DNA of 6,784 bases from an uncultured Bacteroidota bacterium (lineage in GTDB: Bacteria > Bacteroidota > Bacteroidia > Chitinophagales > Chitinophagaceae), in the NCBI GenBank assembly GCA_903835145.1, contig CAILMA010000163.1, forward strand, positions 1-6,784, read 5' to 3'. The position numbers were made by a program, and so were the translations under genes. The stretch's first letter is position 1. Every line of letters starts with the position of its first letter. Under the pieces are notes generated by a model, which saw only the letters and a program-made list of their open reading frames with translations, made no database searches and had not been told where the DNA came from. This document shows positions 1-6,018 of the stretch, in pieces.

Positions 1-349
1 CCCACACATGCGTAGTTGCGCCAATATGAAGGGGTGATACAGTTGCAGTTACAATTCCTTCTTTTTTTCCACGGATATGATTACAGTTGATTTCAATGCC
101 TACGCATATTTGTTTTTCGGTGACAATGGTCATCCACGAAGCTACACTGCCTACGGTTTCGGCAAGAGCAGCCGAGGCGCCGCCATGGAGCAAACCATAA
201 GGCTGGTGCGTATTTACGTTTACGGGCATTGTTGCTTTAAGGAAGTTGTCACCGATTTCAGTGAATTGAATATCAAGTACATGTGCCATAGTATTCACCG
301 ACAACAAATTTAACTGATGCAAATCAATTTTTGTTTTATTCCATGACAT
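1..349 (-). CDS. YdiI/MenI-like hotdog-fold acyl-CoA thioesterase (3' end outside window)
   Basis: This cytoplasmic enzyme probably hydrolyses an acyl-CoA or aryl-CoA thioester. In the YdiI/MenI group the known substrate is 1,4-dihydroxy-2-naphthoyl-CoA of menaquinone synthesis. Reading the minus strand from the ATG at 349-347 gives 116 codons without a stop before the left edge. The family is about 135-140 residues long, so roughly 20 C-terminal residues are missing. The N-terminus MSWNKTKIDL resembles that of E. coli YdiI. The signature GLLHGGASAALAE (residues 52-64) contains the expected catalytic Glu64. The motifs GIEINCNHIR (84-93) and PLHIGATTHVW (106-116) match the second half of the fold. 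An internal ATG at 289-287 would cut off the conserved N-terminal helix, so 349 is preferred. The gene diverges from the saccharopine dehydrogenase gene. The family call is firm; the exact substrate (MenI-like versus EntH/PaaI-like) is inference. Confidence 0.93.
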   Translation of the reverse strand, partial: MSWNKTKIDLHQLNLLSVNTMAHVLDIQFTEIGDNFLKATMPVNVNTHQPYGLLHGGASAALAETVGSVASWMTIVTEKQICVGIEINCNHIRGKKEGIVTATVSPLHIGATTHVW

Positions 350-465
350 AACTTTGTTATTTAAGTACTTGTGAATAAAAAATTATTATATGCAAAAAAA
401 ATATGGAAAATAACTAAGCAATAGTATTACTTTTGTAGTACTTTTTCATGTTTTTTTTAGAAACT
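350..465. promoter_or_regulatory. AT-rich divergent promoter region
   Basis: This gap lies between the divergent thioesterase and saccharopine dehydrogenase start codons. It is very rich in A and T, with an A-run at 394-401 and a T-run at 451-458. The plus-strand -7 box at 428-435 is the only convincing promoter element. I see no equally good box reading left towards the thioesterase, although its promoter must lie here or upstream. No operator-like palindrome stands out. Confidence 0.55.
428..435 (+). promoter_or_regulatory. -7 promoter box for saccharopine dehydrogenase gene
   Basis: TACTTTTG matches the Bacteroidota sigma-A -7 consensus TAnnTTTG exactly. Transcription would start near 440-442, giving a leader of about 25 bases to the preferred ATG at 466. 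No TTG element sits at the expected -33 position; TGG at 404-406 is the closest. There is no clear Shine-Dalgarno site, which is common in this phylum. Confidence 0.6.
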
Positions 466-1794
466 ATGCATACAATCTTAGTTGCCGGAGCGGGGAAATC
501 TTCAACAGTTCTTATCCAATACCTGCTTACACACGCCAGAAAGAATAAATGGACTGTTATAGTTGCAGATGGAGATGCGAACTCAATTGCAGAGAAAATA
601 CAGGAACATCCGTGCGCGGAAGCTGCTGTGATAGATATAACTAAGAATAGCGACAGGGAGCCGTTGGTAAAGAGAGCTGATATTGTAATTTCGCTGATGC
701 CACCTCATCTACACATTTATTTGGCAAAAGACTGTCTGAAATACAAAAAATGTCTTATTACTTCGTCTTACGCATCAGAAGAGATGCAGCAGTTGGATAA
801 AGCAGCCAGAGAAGCAGGCCTGATGTTTATGAACGAAATGGGGCTTGACCCGGGTATTGACCACATGACGCTCAGCAAGATAATAAACAGCATTCATCGG
901 GTAGCCGGAAGCATCTACAGCATCAAATCCTATTGCGGTGGACTGGTGGCGCCTGAGAGCGATAATAACCCCTGGCACTATAAGTTCTCGTGGAATCCAA
1001 AGAACATTATTACCGCCGGTGTTGGCGGCGCAAAATTCCTTTCTAATGGCAAAGAAGTTGATGTGCCTTATGAAAAGATATTTGACCATAACAAAAAGAT
1101 CAAAGTTGACGGTCTGGGTATGCTTGCCTACTACCCGAACAGGGACTCCATGAAGTACCTTGAAACTTACAACATACCGGACATCAAAACCTTTATGCGG
1201 GCTACTTTAAGGTATCCAGCTTTTTGTGCAGGCTGGGATGCATTTATTGCGCTTGGGCTAACATCGCAGACTGATGAATTTGTGAAGACAGGGCAAACGT
1301 ATACTACCTGGCTGATGGCAAAATCGGGTTGTACTGACAAATCAAAACTACAGCAGCACCTGACAGAAAAACTAAAGCTCGAAAAGGACAGCAAGGTCAT
1401 TTCTTTGTTTCAGTGGATGGGCTTTTTTGATGATTTGCCGCTGACCCCAGGAACCTCTTCATCGGGTGAAATACTACTTAAAATGCTGCTTGAACGCTGG
1501 AATATGGCGTCGGCTGAAAAAGACATGGTAGTGATGCAACACGAAGTAGAGTACATGCATAAGGGGCGCAAGTCAAAACTGATCAGTTCTATGACGCTCA
1601 AGGGCGAAAGCCGCGATAAATCGGCCATGGCTAAGACAGTTGGATTGCCAATGGGTATTTTGGCCCGTTTGATACTTACTGAAAAGATCACTCCGCCTCC
1701 GGGTGTCGTAATTCCCAATATGCAGTCGGTTTACAAACCGGTGCTAACTGAGTTGGCTCAATATGGTATTGAATTTAAAGACAACGTAGAATAA
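466..1794 (+). CDS. Saccharopine dehydrogenase, L-glutamate-forming (Lys9-type)
   Basis: This cytoplasmic enzyme interconverts saccharopine with 2-aminoadipate-6-semialdehyde plus glutamate, a step in the saccharopine route of lysine metabolism. The 442-residue product is full length for the Lys9 family. It opens with a Rossmann strand and loop, ILVAGAGKSS (residues 4-13). Asp35 and Asp37 lie at the end of the second strand, where the NADP-linked yeast enzyme carries a basic residue, so NAD preference and a catabolic role are plausible inferences. Family motifs visible are NEMGLDPGIDHM (123-134), SYCGG (155-159), NPWHYKFSW (168-176), YPNRDS (223-228), RATLRYPAF (245-253), DMVVMQHE (353-360) and AMAKTVGLPMGI (388-399). 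ATG 466 is chosen because it puts the first strand at residue 4. The in-frame ATG at 448 would add MFFLET and leave a leader of only about six bases. The gene has its own promoter and terminator, so it is probably monocistronic. The partner lysine-ketoglutarate reductase is not in the window. Confidence 0.93.
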   Translation: MHTILVAGAGKSSTVLIQYLLTHARKNKWTVIVADGDANSIAEKIQEHPCAEAAVIDITKNSDREPLVKRADIVISLMPPHLHIYLAKDCLKYKKCLITSSYASEEMQQLDKAAREAGLMFMNEMGLDPGIDHMTLSKIINSIHRVAGSIYSIKSYCGGLVAPESDNNPWHYKFSWNPKNIITAGVGGAKFLSNGKEVDVPYEKIFDHNKKIKVDGLGMLAYYPNRDSMKYLETYNIPDIKTFMRATLRYPAFCAGWDAFIALGLTSQTDEFVKTGQTYTTWLMAKSGCTDKSKLQQHLTEKLKLEKDSKVISLFQWMGFFDDLPLTPGTSSSGEILLKMLLERWNMASAEKDMVVMQHEVEYMHKGRKSKLISSMTLKGESRDKSAMAKTVGLPMGILARLILTEKITPPPGVVIPNMQSVYKPVLTELAQYGIEFKDNVE

Positions 1795-1819
1795 TATCTA
1801 AAAACAAGTTTGTTCTATC

Positions 1820-1854
1820 AAGGGATGCAATGCCACGGCTTTGCATCCCTTTTT
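1820..1854 (+). terminator. Rho-independent terminator after saccharopine dehydrogenase
   Basis: AAGGGATGCAA at 1820-1830 pairs perfectly with TTGCATCCCTT at 1841-1851 around a 10-base loop, and the stem runs into a short T-tract (1848-1854 region). It begins 25 bases after the stop codon. This is a convincing intrinsic terminator and separates the dehydrogenase from the downstream exporter gene. Confidence 0.85.
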
Positions 1855-1974
1855 CGTTGCCCTGCAAATGCCAATACAATGTAAATGCGATGCATGCGCA
1901 GCACTGATACCAATGCAACAGATGAAAGATGCCTGACATCGAGTGGCGAAAGGTTATTTAGCCGTTTTTATAAT

Positions 1975-1981
1975 TACCTTG
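1975..1981 (+). promoter_or_regulatory. Weak -7-like box for LysE-family gene
   Basis: TACCTTG is one base short of TAnnTTTG and lies eight bases before the ATG at 1990. If used, transcription would start almost at that ATG, giving a very short leader or favouring the second ATG at 1996. Its position argues against translation from the upstream in-frame ATG at 1885. The 120 bases between the preceding terminator and this box hold nothing else I can support. Confidence 0.35.
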
Positions 1982-1989
1982 CAGCCGCT

Positions 1990-2628
1990 ATGCAGATGGA
2001 TATTATTGGGGCGATAGCTAAGGGTGTGCTGATTGGCTTGTTTATGGCCATATCCGTTGGGCCCACGTTATTTGCAGTTATTAAGTATAGCCTGAGCAAC
2101 AGCTACAAAGCAGGACTTGCTTTTGTAATAGGGGTTTCGGTAAGTGATATTATGTATGTTACCATAGCTAATGTTGCTGCCTCTTGGTTAGTTATCTTAA
2201 AGAATTACACTACTTACATATCATATGGCGGTGCAGCATTACTTGTGATTGTAGGCCTGATAGGGCTCATAAAAAAAGGTAAACCACAGCGACCGGGCAA
2301 AACGCCCCCACTTGTTAAGGGACATCATTACGTGAAAATATGGGCCAGTGGATTCCTTATCAATACCATAAATCCCGGGGTTATGCTCAGTTGGCTGGCT
2401 GCAGTTACAGCTTCTGTTGATAAGAGTTCCGGTTATCGTTTCATCCTGTTCAGCACATGCCTTGCTTTGATACTGGGTATCGATTTCCTAAAGGTTTTCC
2501 TGGCCGAGAAGATTCGCACATTGCTTACCCCCCGCAGACTCATTTATACGCAGAAAGTGGCTTCGGGCATTATATTGTTTTTAGGTTTGGCTATATTGAT
2601 AAAAACATTGATTTCCGGGAGCACGTAG
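1990..2628 (+). CDS. LysE/RhtB-family amino-acid-type exporter
   Basis: This is an inner-membrane transporter of the LysE superfamily, whose studied members export amino acids or related small molecules; the substrate here is unknown. The 212-residue product shows six hydrophobic segments at about residues 5-30, 41-63, 76-95, 116-141, 149-171 and 187-208. The first carries the family-type GLFMAISVGP (16-25), followed by the conserved stretch AGLAFVIGVSVSDIMYV (41-57). Segment four carries GFLINTINPG (121-130), the second half-site typical of the family. A basic, proline-containing loop (95-111) follows segment three. The reading frame extends back to an ATG at 1885, but those 35 codons are polar, unlike the family N-terminus, and overlap the likely promoter, so 1990 (or 1996) is preferred. 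A role in lysine or glutamate export alongside the upstream saccharopine dehydrogenase is possible but unproven. Confidence 0.9.
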   Translation: MQMDIIGAIAKGVLIGLFMAISVGPTLFAVIKYSLSNSYKAGLAFVIGVSVSDIMYVTIANVAASWLVILKNYTTYISYGGAALLVIVGLIGLIKKGKPQRPGKTPPLVKGHHYVKIWASGFLINTINPGVMLSWLAAVTASVDKSSGYRFILFSTCLALILGIDFLKVFLAEKIRTLLTPRRLIYTQKVASGIILFLGLAILIKTLISGST

Positions 2629-2757
2629 GTAAGTTTCTATTGTAATTCACCATTTTTCGGATGCATTTACATATCGAGCTGCATTTTTTGAGTAAATTCA
2701 CCCGTTTTTTAACCCACGCTTTGTTTTTGATTAAGCTTTTATTAACAGCATTTAATC

Positions 2758-2765
2758 TACATTTG
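2758..2765 (+). promoter_or_regulatory. -7 promoter box for S41 protease gene
   Basis: TACATTTG matches TAnnTTTG exactly. Transcription would begin near 2770, leaving a leader of about 20 bases to the ATG at 2790. No TTG lies at the usual -33 distance; the nearest, at 2727-2729, is too far upstream. Confidence 0.6.
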
Positions 2766-2781
2766 TTTAGATTTATTAAGT

Positions 2782-2787
2782 AAAGGA
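2782..2787 (+). promoter_or_regulatory. Purine-rich ribosome binding site of protease gene
   Basis: AAAGGA is the clearest Shine-Dalgarno-like sequence in the window. It ends two bases before ATG 2790, which is tight, and 14 bases before ATG 2802, which is loose. It therefore does not settle the start by itself, but mildly favours 2790. Confidence 0.45.
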
Positions 2788-2789
2788 CT

Positions 2790-5009
2790 ATGTTGAGATT
2801 CATGAAGAATAAAATTCTAATACCGATATTCATTTTAGCAGTACTTGCCGCCTTTTTTTCTTTTAGGTACAGTGCAGCCGGCAAGCGGTCGAGTGAAGAC
2901 AAGAGAAGACTGGTATTAGAGACTGTAATGGCTGCCGCACAGCACGATCACTTTTCGCCCCGCCCAATTGATGATACTTTTTCATCTCGCGCTTACAACA
3001 AGGTGCTCGACTTTTTTGACAATGGAAAGATATTTTTTACCCGTCAGGATATTGCGAAACTCAGCCGATATGAGTTTAAGATTGATGATGAGATAAAGGC
3101 TGGTTCCGTTGAGTTTTTTGATTCGCTTGATAATATTTACGTTCAGAGGATTAACTCTACAGAAAAATATTACGCTGCGATTCTCGAAAAGCCTTTCAAC
3201 TTCAACGAAAACGAGCGGCTTGAAATGGACTCCAAAAAAGATAAGTTTGCCGACGGCGACAAAGGTCTTGAAGAAAAATGGAGGCTCGTATTGAAGTACC
3301 GTGCTCTTGAAAAGTATGTGGAGCTCAAAGACGCTCAGGACAAAAAGAAAGTGGACAGCCCTTCAGTAAAGTTGAAGACCGATACCGAGTTGGAAGCACA
3401 GGCGCGCGAAGACGTAAAGAAGACCTACCAACGTATTTATAAAAACCTGCACAAATGGAAAGATGATGAGCGTTTCACGTTCTACATCAATCAGATTGCA
3501 GAAACAGAAGACCCGCATACCAATTACCTGCCACCAGTAGGTAAGAAAGACTTCGACGTAATGATGAGCGGAAGCTTCTTTGGTATTGGAGCGCAGCTTA
3601 AAGAAAACGCTGATAATGGTAAAATAACCATAACTGCGATTGTAACCGGAAGCCCCTCCTGGAAACAGGGAGAGCTGAAGGCTGATGATGAAATATTGAA
3701 GGTGGCTCAGGGCGATAAAACACCCGTTGACATAACCGGCTACGAAATAAATGATGTGGTGAACCTAATTAGGGGCGAAAAGGGAACGGAGGTCAGGCTT
3801 ACGGTTAAGAAGCCCGATGGAACAGTGAAAGTGGTGCCTATAATCAGAGATGTCGTTCAACTGGAAGAGACCTTCGCAAAATCGGCAATCATCAATTCTG
3901 CCCAAGGTAAGATTGGTTACATCTATCTGCCTGAGTTTTATGCTGATTTCAACCATACCAGCGGCCGCCGTTGTGCCAAAGACATAATGGATGAAGTTAA
4001 AAAATTAAAATCAGAAGGTGTTAGCGGATTGATTCTTGACCTCCGCAACAATGGTGGTGGTTCACTGAACGATGTAGTAGAGATGTCCAGCATCTTTGTA
4101 GGTAAGGGCCCGGTTGTGCAGGTTAAAAACAGCAATGCATCAGTGGCTACACTTCGCTCACAAATGACTGATACGGCGCTTTACTCCGGTCCTTTTGCTA
4201 TAATGGTGAATGAGGGCAGCGCATCGGCATCTGAAATTCTTGCAGCTTGTATGCAAGATTACAAGCGCGCTGTAATAGTTGGGGCCCCTACCTATGGTAA
4301 GGGAACAGTACAGAAAATGGTGGCACTTGATGAAATGCTTAATCCGGTAACCCGTATGCAGTTGCAGAATGGTGCAGACAGTGCAGAGCCTTCGCTTGGA
4401 GAATTGAAGCTCACGATGGAGAAATTTTACCGCGTAAGCGGTGGATCTACCCAGTTGAAAGGTGTTGTGCCAGATATTACGCTACCTGACGCACTGGATT
4501 ATCTCGATGACGAAGATCTTGGCGAGCGCCGCAACAAGTCAGCGCTGCCCTATGACGAAATACCTGCCGCAAGTTATAAGCCTACAAATTCTTATGGTGA
4601 TCTCGAGAAATTAGCAAAAGATAGCAAGGGCAGGATCAGTAAAAATCCAGCATTCCAACTGATTGAAGAAACAGCAGCTACACGCAAGAAGAAAATGGAT
4701 GACAGGTCCGTTTCCCTCAACGAAAAACAATACCGCAAGGAACAGGAAGAAATAACAACCATCTCGAAGAAGCTGGAAGAAGTGCAGAAAAAAGCGGCTA
4801 CGCTTGATATGATGAGCCTTGCAGCAGATAAAGAGCGCATAAATCTGGACAGTAACTCCATCAATAAAAATAAAGATTGGCTTAAGAACGTAAGCAAGGA
4901 TATCTACATTGCCGAAACCGTGAACATTGTAAATGAAATGTCTCACCCAGCAATGAATGTAAATATCAGTGATGTAGAAAGGCAAAAAGGATCACATAGA
5001 AGAAATTAA
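2790..5009 (+). CDS. prc: Tail-specific (C-terminal processing) S41 protease, Tsp/Prc type
   Basis: This is an envelope serine protease that trims or degrades proteins from their C-termini, on the periplasmic side. The 739-residue product begins with a hydrophobic segment (about 9-24) after basic residues, a signal peptide or membrane anchor. Next come the Tsp N-terminal helical domain (about 40-240, with FFDNGKIFFTRQDI at 75-88), a PDZ domain (about 260-350, starting near GSFFGIGAQL) and the S41 catalytic core (about 373-565). The motifs LILDLRNNGGGS (414-425), NEGSASASEI (474-483) and TYGKGTVQ (501-508) are intact, giving a predicted Ser479/Lys504 catalytic dyad with the 25-residue spacing of the family. 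The C-terminal 180 residues are charged and helical, including a likely coiled coil near 645-670, and match the Prc C-terminal extension. ATG 2802 (MKNKILIPIF) is a credible alternative start. The gene has its own promoter and terminator. Substrates cannot be inferred. Confidence 0.95.
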   Translation: MLRFMKNKILIPIFILAVLAAFFSFRYSAAGKRSSEDKRRLVLETVMAAAQHDHFSPRPIDDTFSSRAYNKVLDFFDNGKIFFTRQDIAKLSRYEFKIDDEIKAGSVEFFDSLDNIYVQRINSTEKYYAAILEKPFNFNENERLEMDSKKDKFADGDKGLEEKWRLVLKYRALEKYVELKDAQDKKKVDSPSVKLKTDTELEAQAREDVKKTYQRIYKNLHKWKDDERFTFYINQIAETEDPHTNYLPPVGKKDFDVMMSGSFFGIGAQLKENADNGKITITAIVTGSPSWKQGELKADDEILKVAQGDKTPVDITGYEINDVVNLIRGEKGTEVRLTVKKPDGTVKVVPIIRDVVQLEETFAKSAIINSAQGKIGYIYLPEFYADFNHTSGRRCAKDIMDEVKKLKSEGVSGLILDLRNNGGGSLNDVVEMSSIFVGKGPVVQVKNSNASVATLRSQMTDTALYSGPFAIMVNEGSASASEILAACMQDYKRAVIVGAPTYGKGTVQKMVALDEMLNPVTRMQLQNGADSAEPSLGELKLTMEKFYRVSGGSTQLKGVVPDITLPDALDYLDDEDLGERRNKSALPYDEIPAASYKPTNSYGDLEKLAKDSKGRISKNPAFQLIEETAATRKKKMDDRSVSLNEKQYRKEQEEITTISKKLEEVQKKAATLDMMSLAADKERINLDSNSINKNKDWLKNVSKDIYIAETVNIVNEMSHPAMNVNISDVERQKGSHRRN

Positions 5010-5038
5010 AAAAGAGGCCTTCGGGCCTCTTTTTTAAT
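5005..5038. terminator. Bidirectional terminator with UUCG-capped 15-bp stem
   Basis: Bases 5005-5019 pair perfectly with 5024-5038 around a TTCG loop closed by C-G, a very stable tetraloop in RNA. The A-run on one arm and T-run on the other give a U-tract in either direction, so it should end both the protease transcript and the convergent surE transcript. The left arm includes the protease stop codon (5007-5009). On the minus strand it starts 13 bases after the surE stop. Confidence 0.93.
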
Positions 5039-5050
5039 GGGTGGTATCGA

Positions 5051-5839
5051 TTAGGGCATCTTTGCCCAGTCCTTCCATTCCATTTCAAGCCATTCTTTCA
5101 TTTTATCGTCGGTGAAATCAATTTTTACCGGCACCACGCTGGTGTATCCTTCCTGGAGGGCTTCCACATCTGTGCCGCTGTGTTTATCCATATTTATGAA
5201 TTTTCCGGTCATCCAGTAGTAGTGTTTACCGCGCGGGTCGGTGCGTTGTTCAAAGTCTTCAGCCCACTTTGCATAAGCCTGACGGCATATCTTCATTCCG
5301 CGATACAAGTTTTCTTTTACGTTCGGGATGTTAACGTTGAGTAAAGTGTGCTCTGGCATGGTGCGGGCAAGCATGCGCTCTGTAATTTCCCTTACCACCT
5401 TTTTGGCAAGTGTAAAGTCGGCATTGTACTTGTAGTCCAACAGCGAGAATCCTATGGACGGGATGCCCTCAATTGCCGCTTCCATAGCGGCGCTCATAGT
5501 GCCTGAGTAAATGACGTTGATAGAATGATTAGCGCCATGGTTTATGCCGCTGAGGCAGATGTGTGCACGCTTGTGTAATATCTTATCCTTGGCAAGCTTC
5601 ACACAATCAACAGGAGTGCCACTGCACTGCCAGGCTTCAATACCTTCAAACAAGTCAACCTTATCAAGGCGCAGCGGGCTGCCTATTGTTATTGCATGAC
5701 CCATGCCCGATTGCGGGCTGTCTGGCGCTACCACCACCACTTTACCGAGGTCTTTTACCGCTTCTATCAATGCCCTTATGCCCGGAGCGGTGATGCCATC
5801 ATCGTTGGTTATTAATATTATTGGTTCTGTACTGTTCAT
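5051..5839 (-). CDS. surE: 5'/3'-nucleotidase SurE
   Basis: SurE is a metal-dependent cytoplasmic phosphatase that removes phosphate from nucleoside 5'- and 3'-monophosphates, and in some species from short polyphosphate. The 262-residue product is normal in length. Motifs in order are ILITNDDGITAPGI (8-21) with metal-binding Asp13 and Asp14, APDSPQSGMGHAIT (38-51) with the predicted ligand Ser44, SGTPVDCVKLA (73-83), and LSGINHGAN (96-104) with the predicted ligand Asn100. IYSGTMSAAMEA (110-121) follows, and the C-terminal GTDVEALQEGYTSVVPV (222-238) is typical. The start is well fixed: the core strand begins at residue 7 and there is no other nearby ATG. The gene converges on the protease gene with a shared terminator and diverges from coaX. 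A promoter box lies only four bases before the ATG, so the message may be almost leaderless. Confidence 0.96.
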   Translation of the reverse strand: MNSTEPIILITNDDGITAPGIRALIEAVKDLGKVVVVAPDSPQSGMGHAITIGSPLRLDKVDLFEGIEAWQCSGTPVDCVKLAKDKILHKRAHICLSGINHGANHSINVIYSGTMSAAMEAAIEGIPSIGFSLLDYKYNADFTLAKKVVREITERMLARTMPEHTLLNVNIPNVKENLYRGMKICRQAYAKWAEDFEQRTDPRGKHYYWMTGKFINMDKHSGTDVEALQEGYTSVVPVKIDFTDDKMKEWLEMEWKDWAKMP

Positions 5840-5843
5840 ATTT

Positions 5844-5851
5844 CAAAGATA
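5844..5851 (-). promoter_or_regulatory. -7 promoter box for surE, adjacent to start codon
   Basis: On the minus strand this reads TATCTTTG, an exact TAnnTTTG match, ending four bases before the surE ATG. In this phylum transcription begins several bases after the box, so the start would fall at or just inside the first codon. No TTG is present at the -33 distance; that area holds one of the small palindromes instead. Confidence 0.55.
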
Positions 5852-5862
5852 CAACCAACGGG

Positions 5863-5894
5863 TGTTAACAGGGGTTAAATTAACATGTTGCAAC
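5863..5894. repeat. Three helically spaced small palindromes upstream of surE
   Basis: Three dyads lie in a row: TGTTAACA (5863-5870), GTTAAATTAAC (5874-5884, one central base) and GTTGCAAC (5887-5894). Their centres are about 12.5 and 11.5 bases apart, close to one DNA turn. They cover the -30 to -60 region of the surE promoter and lie upstream of the coaX promoter. A regulator-binding role is inference; AT-rich DNA yields such short palindromes by chance. Confidence 0.3.
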
Positions 5895-5963
5895 GGCATC
5901 AATTTTGCAATTTTTAAAACAGACAAGCGCATTTAACAAATTATATGTCCTCAAAAAAAATAC

Positions 5964-5994
5964 TTGTAAATGCCCATAAAAATTTACTACTTTG
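5964..5994 (+). promoter_or_regulatory. Likely coaX promoter
   Basis: TTG at 5964-5966 and TACTTTG at 5988-5994 are separated by 21 bases, near the Bacteroidota arrangement of TTG, 19-20 bases, then TAnnTTTG. The -7 box is one base short of consensus. Transcription near 6000 would give a leader of about 18 bases with no recognisable Shine-Dalgarno site. Confidence 0.5.
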
Positions 5995-6018
5995 CAAGTG
6001 ATTTAAACACACAATGCT

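Larger units (their letters stand above)
2629..2789. other. Intergenic region before the S41 protease gene
   Basis: This AT-rich 161-base gap holds the promoter box for the protease gene at 2758-2765. A short hairpin, ATGCA at 2661-2665 with TGCAT at 2680-2684 followed by Ts, could weakly terminate the exporter transcript, but its stem is only five pairs. Two similar ATTCACC stretches near 2645 and 2696 have no obvious role. Confidence 0.5.

Noticed and set aside
77..313. 78-codon plus-strand open frame
   Set aside because: It lies antisense to the thioesterase gene, whose minus-strand product shows clear family motifs; the plus-strand product resembles nothing.
349..356. TAACTTTG on the plus strand, a perfect -7 consensus
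   Set aside because: It overlaps the thioesterase start codon and lies over 100 bases from the saccharopine dehydrogenase ATG; the TTG at 331-333 is only 15 bases away, too short. The box at 428-435 is better placed.
775..1718. Several minus-strand open frames within the saccharopine dehydrogenase gene
   Set aside because: The sense-strand product carries conserved family motifs throughout; the antisense products have no recognisable domain.
1885..1989. 35-codon N-terminal extension of the LysE-family protein
   Set aside because: The extension is polar and unlike the family N-terminus, and it overlaps the likely promoter box; the first membrane segment starts right after the ATG at 1990/1996.
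2661..2689. Small hairpin followed by Ts after the LysE-family gene
   Set aside because: The stem has only five A/T-rich pairs with a 14-base loop, too weak to call a terminator.
4592..4985. Two long minus-strand open frames inside the protease gene
   Set aside because: They are antisense shadows of the lysine- and glutamate-rich protease C-terminus; their products are low-complexity Phe/Ser/Leu strings without motifs.
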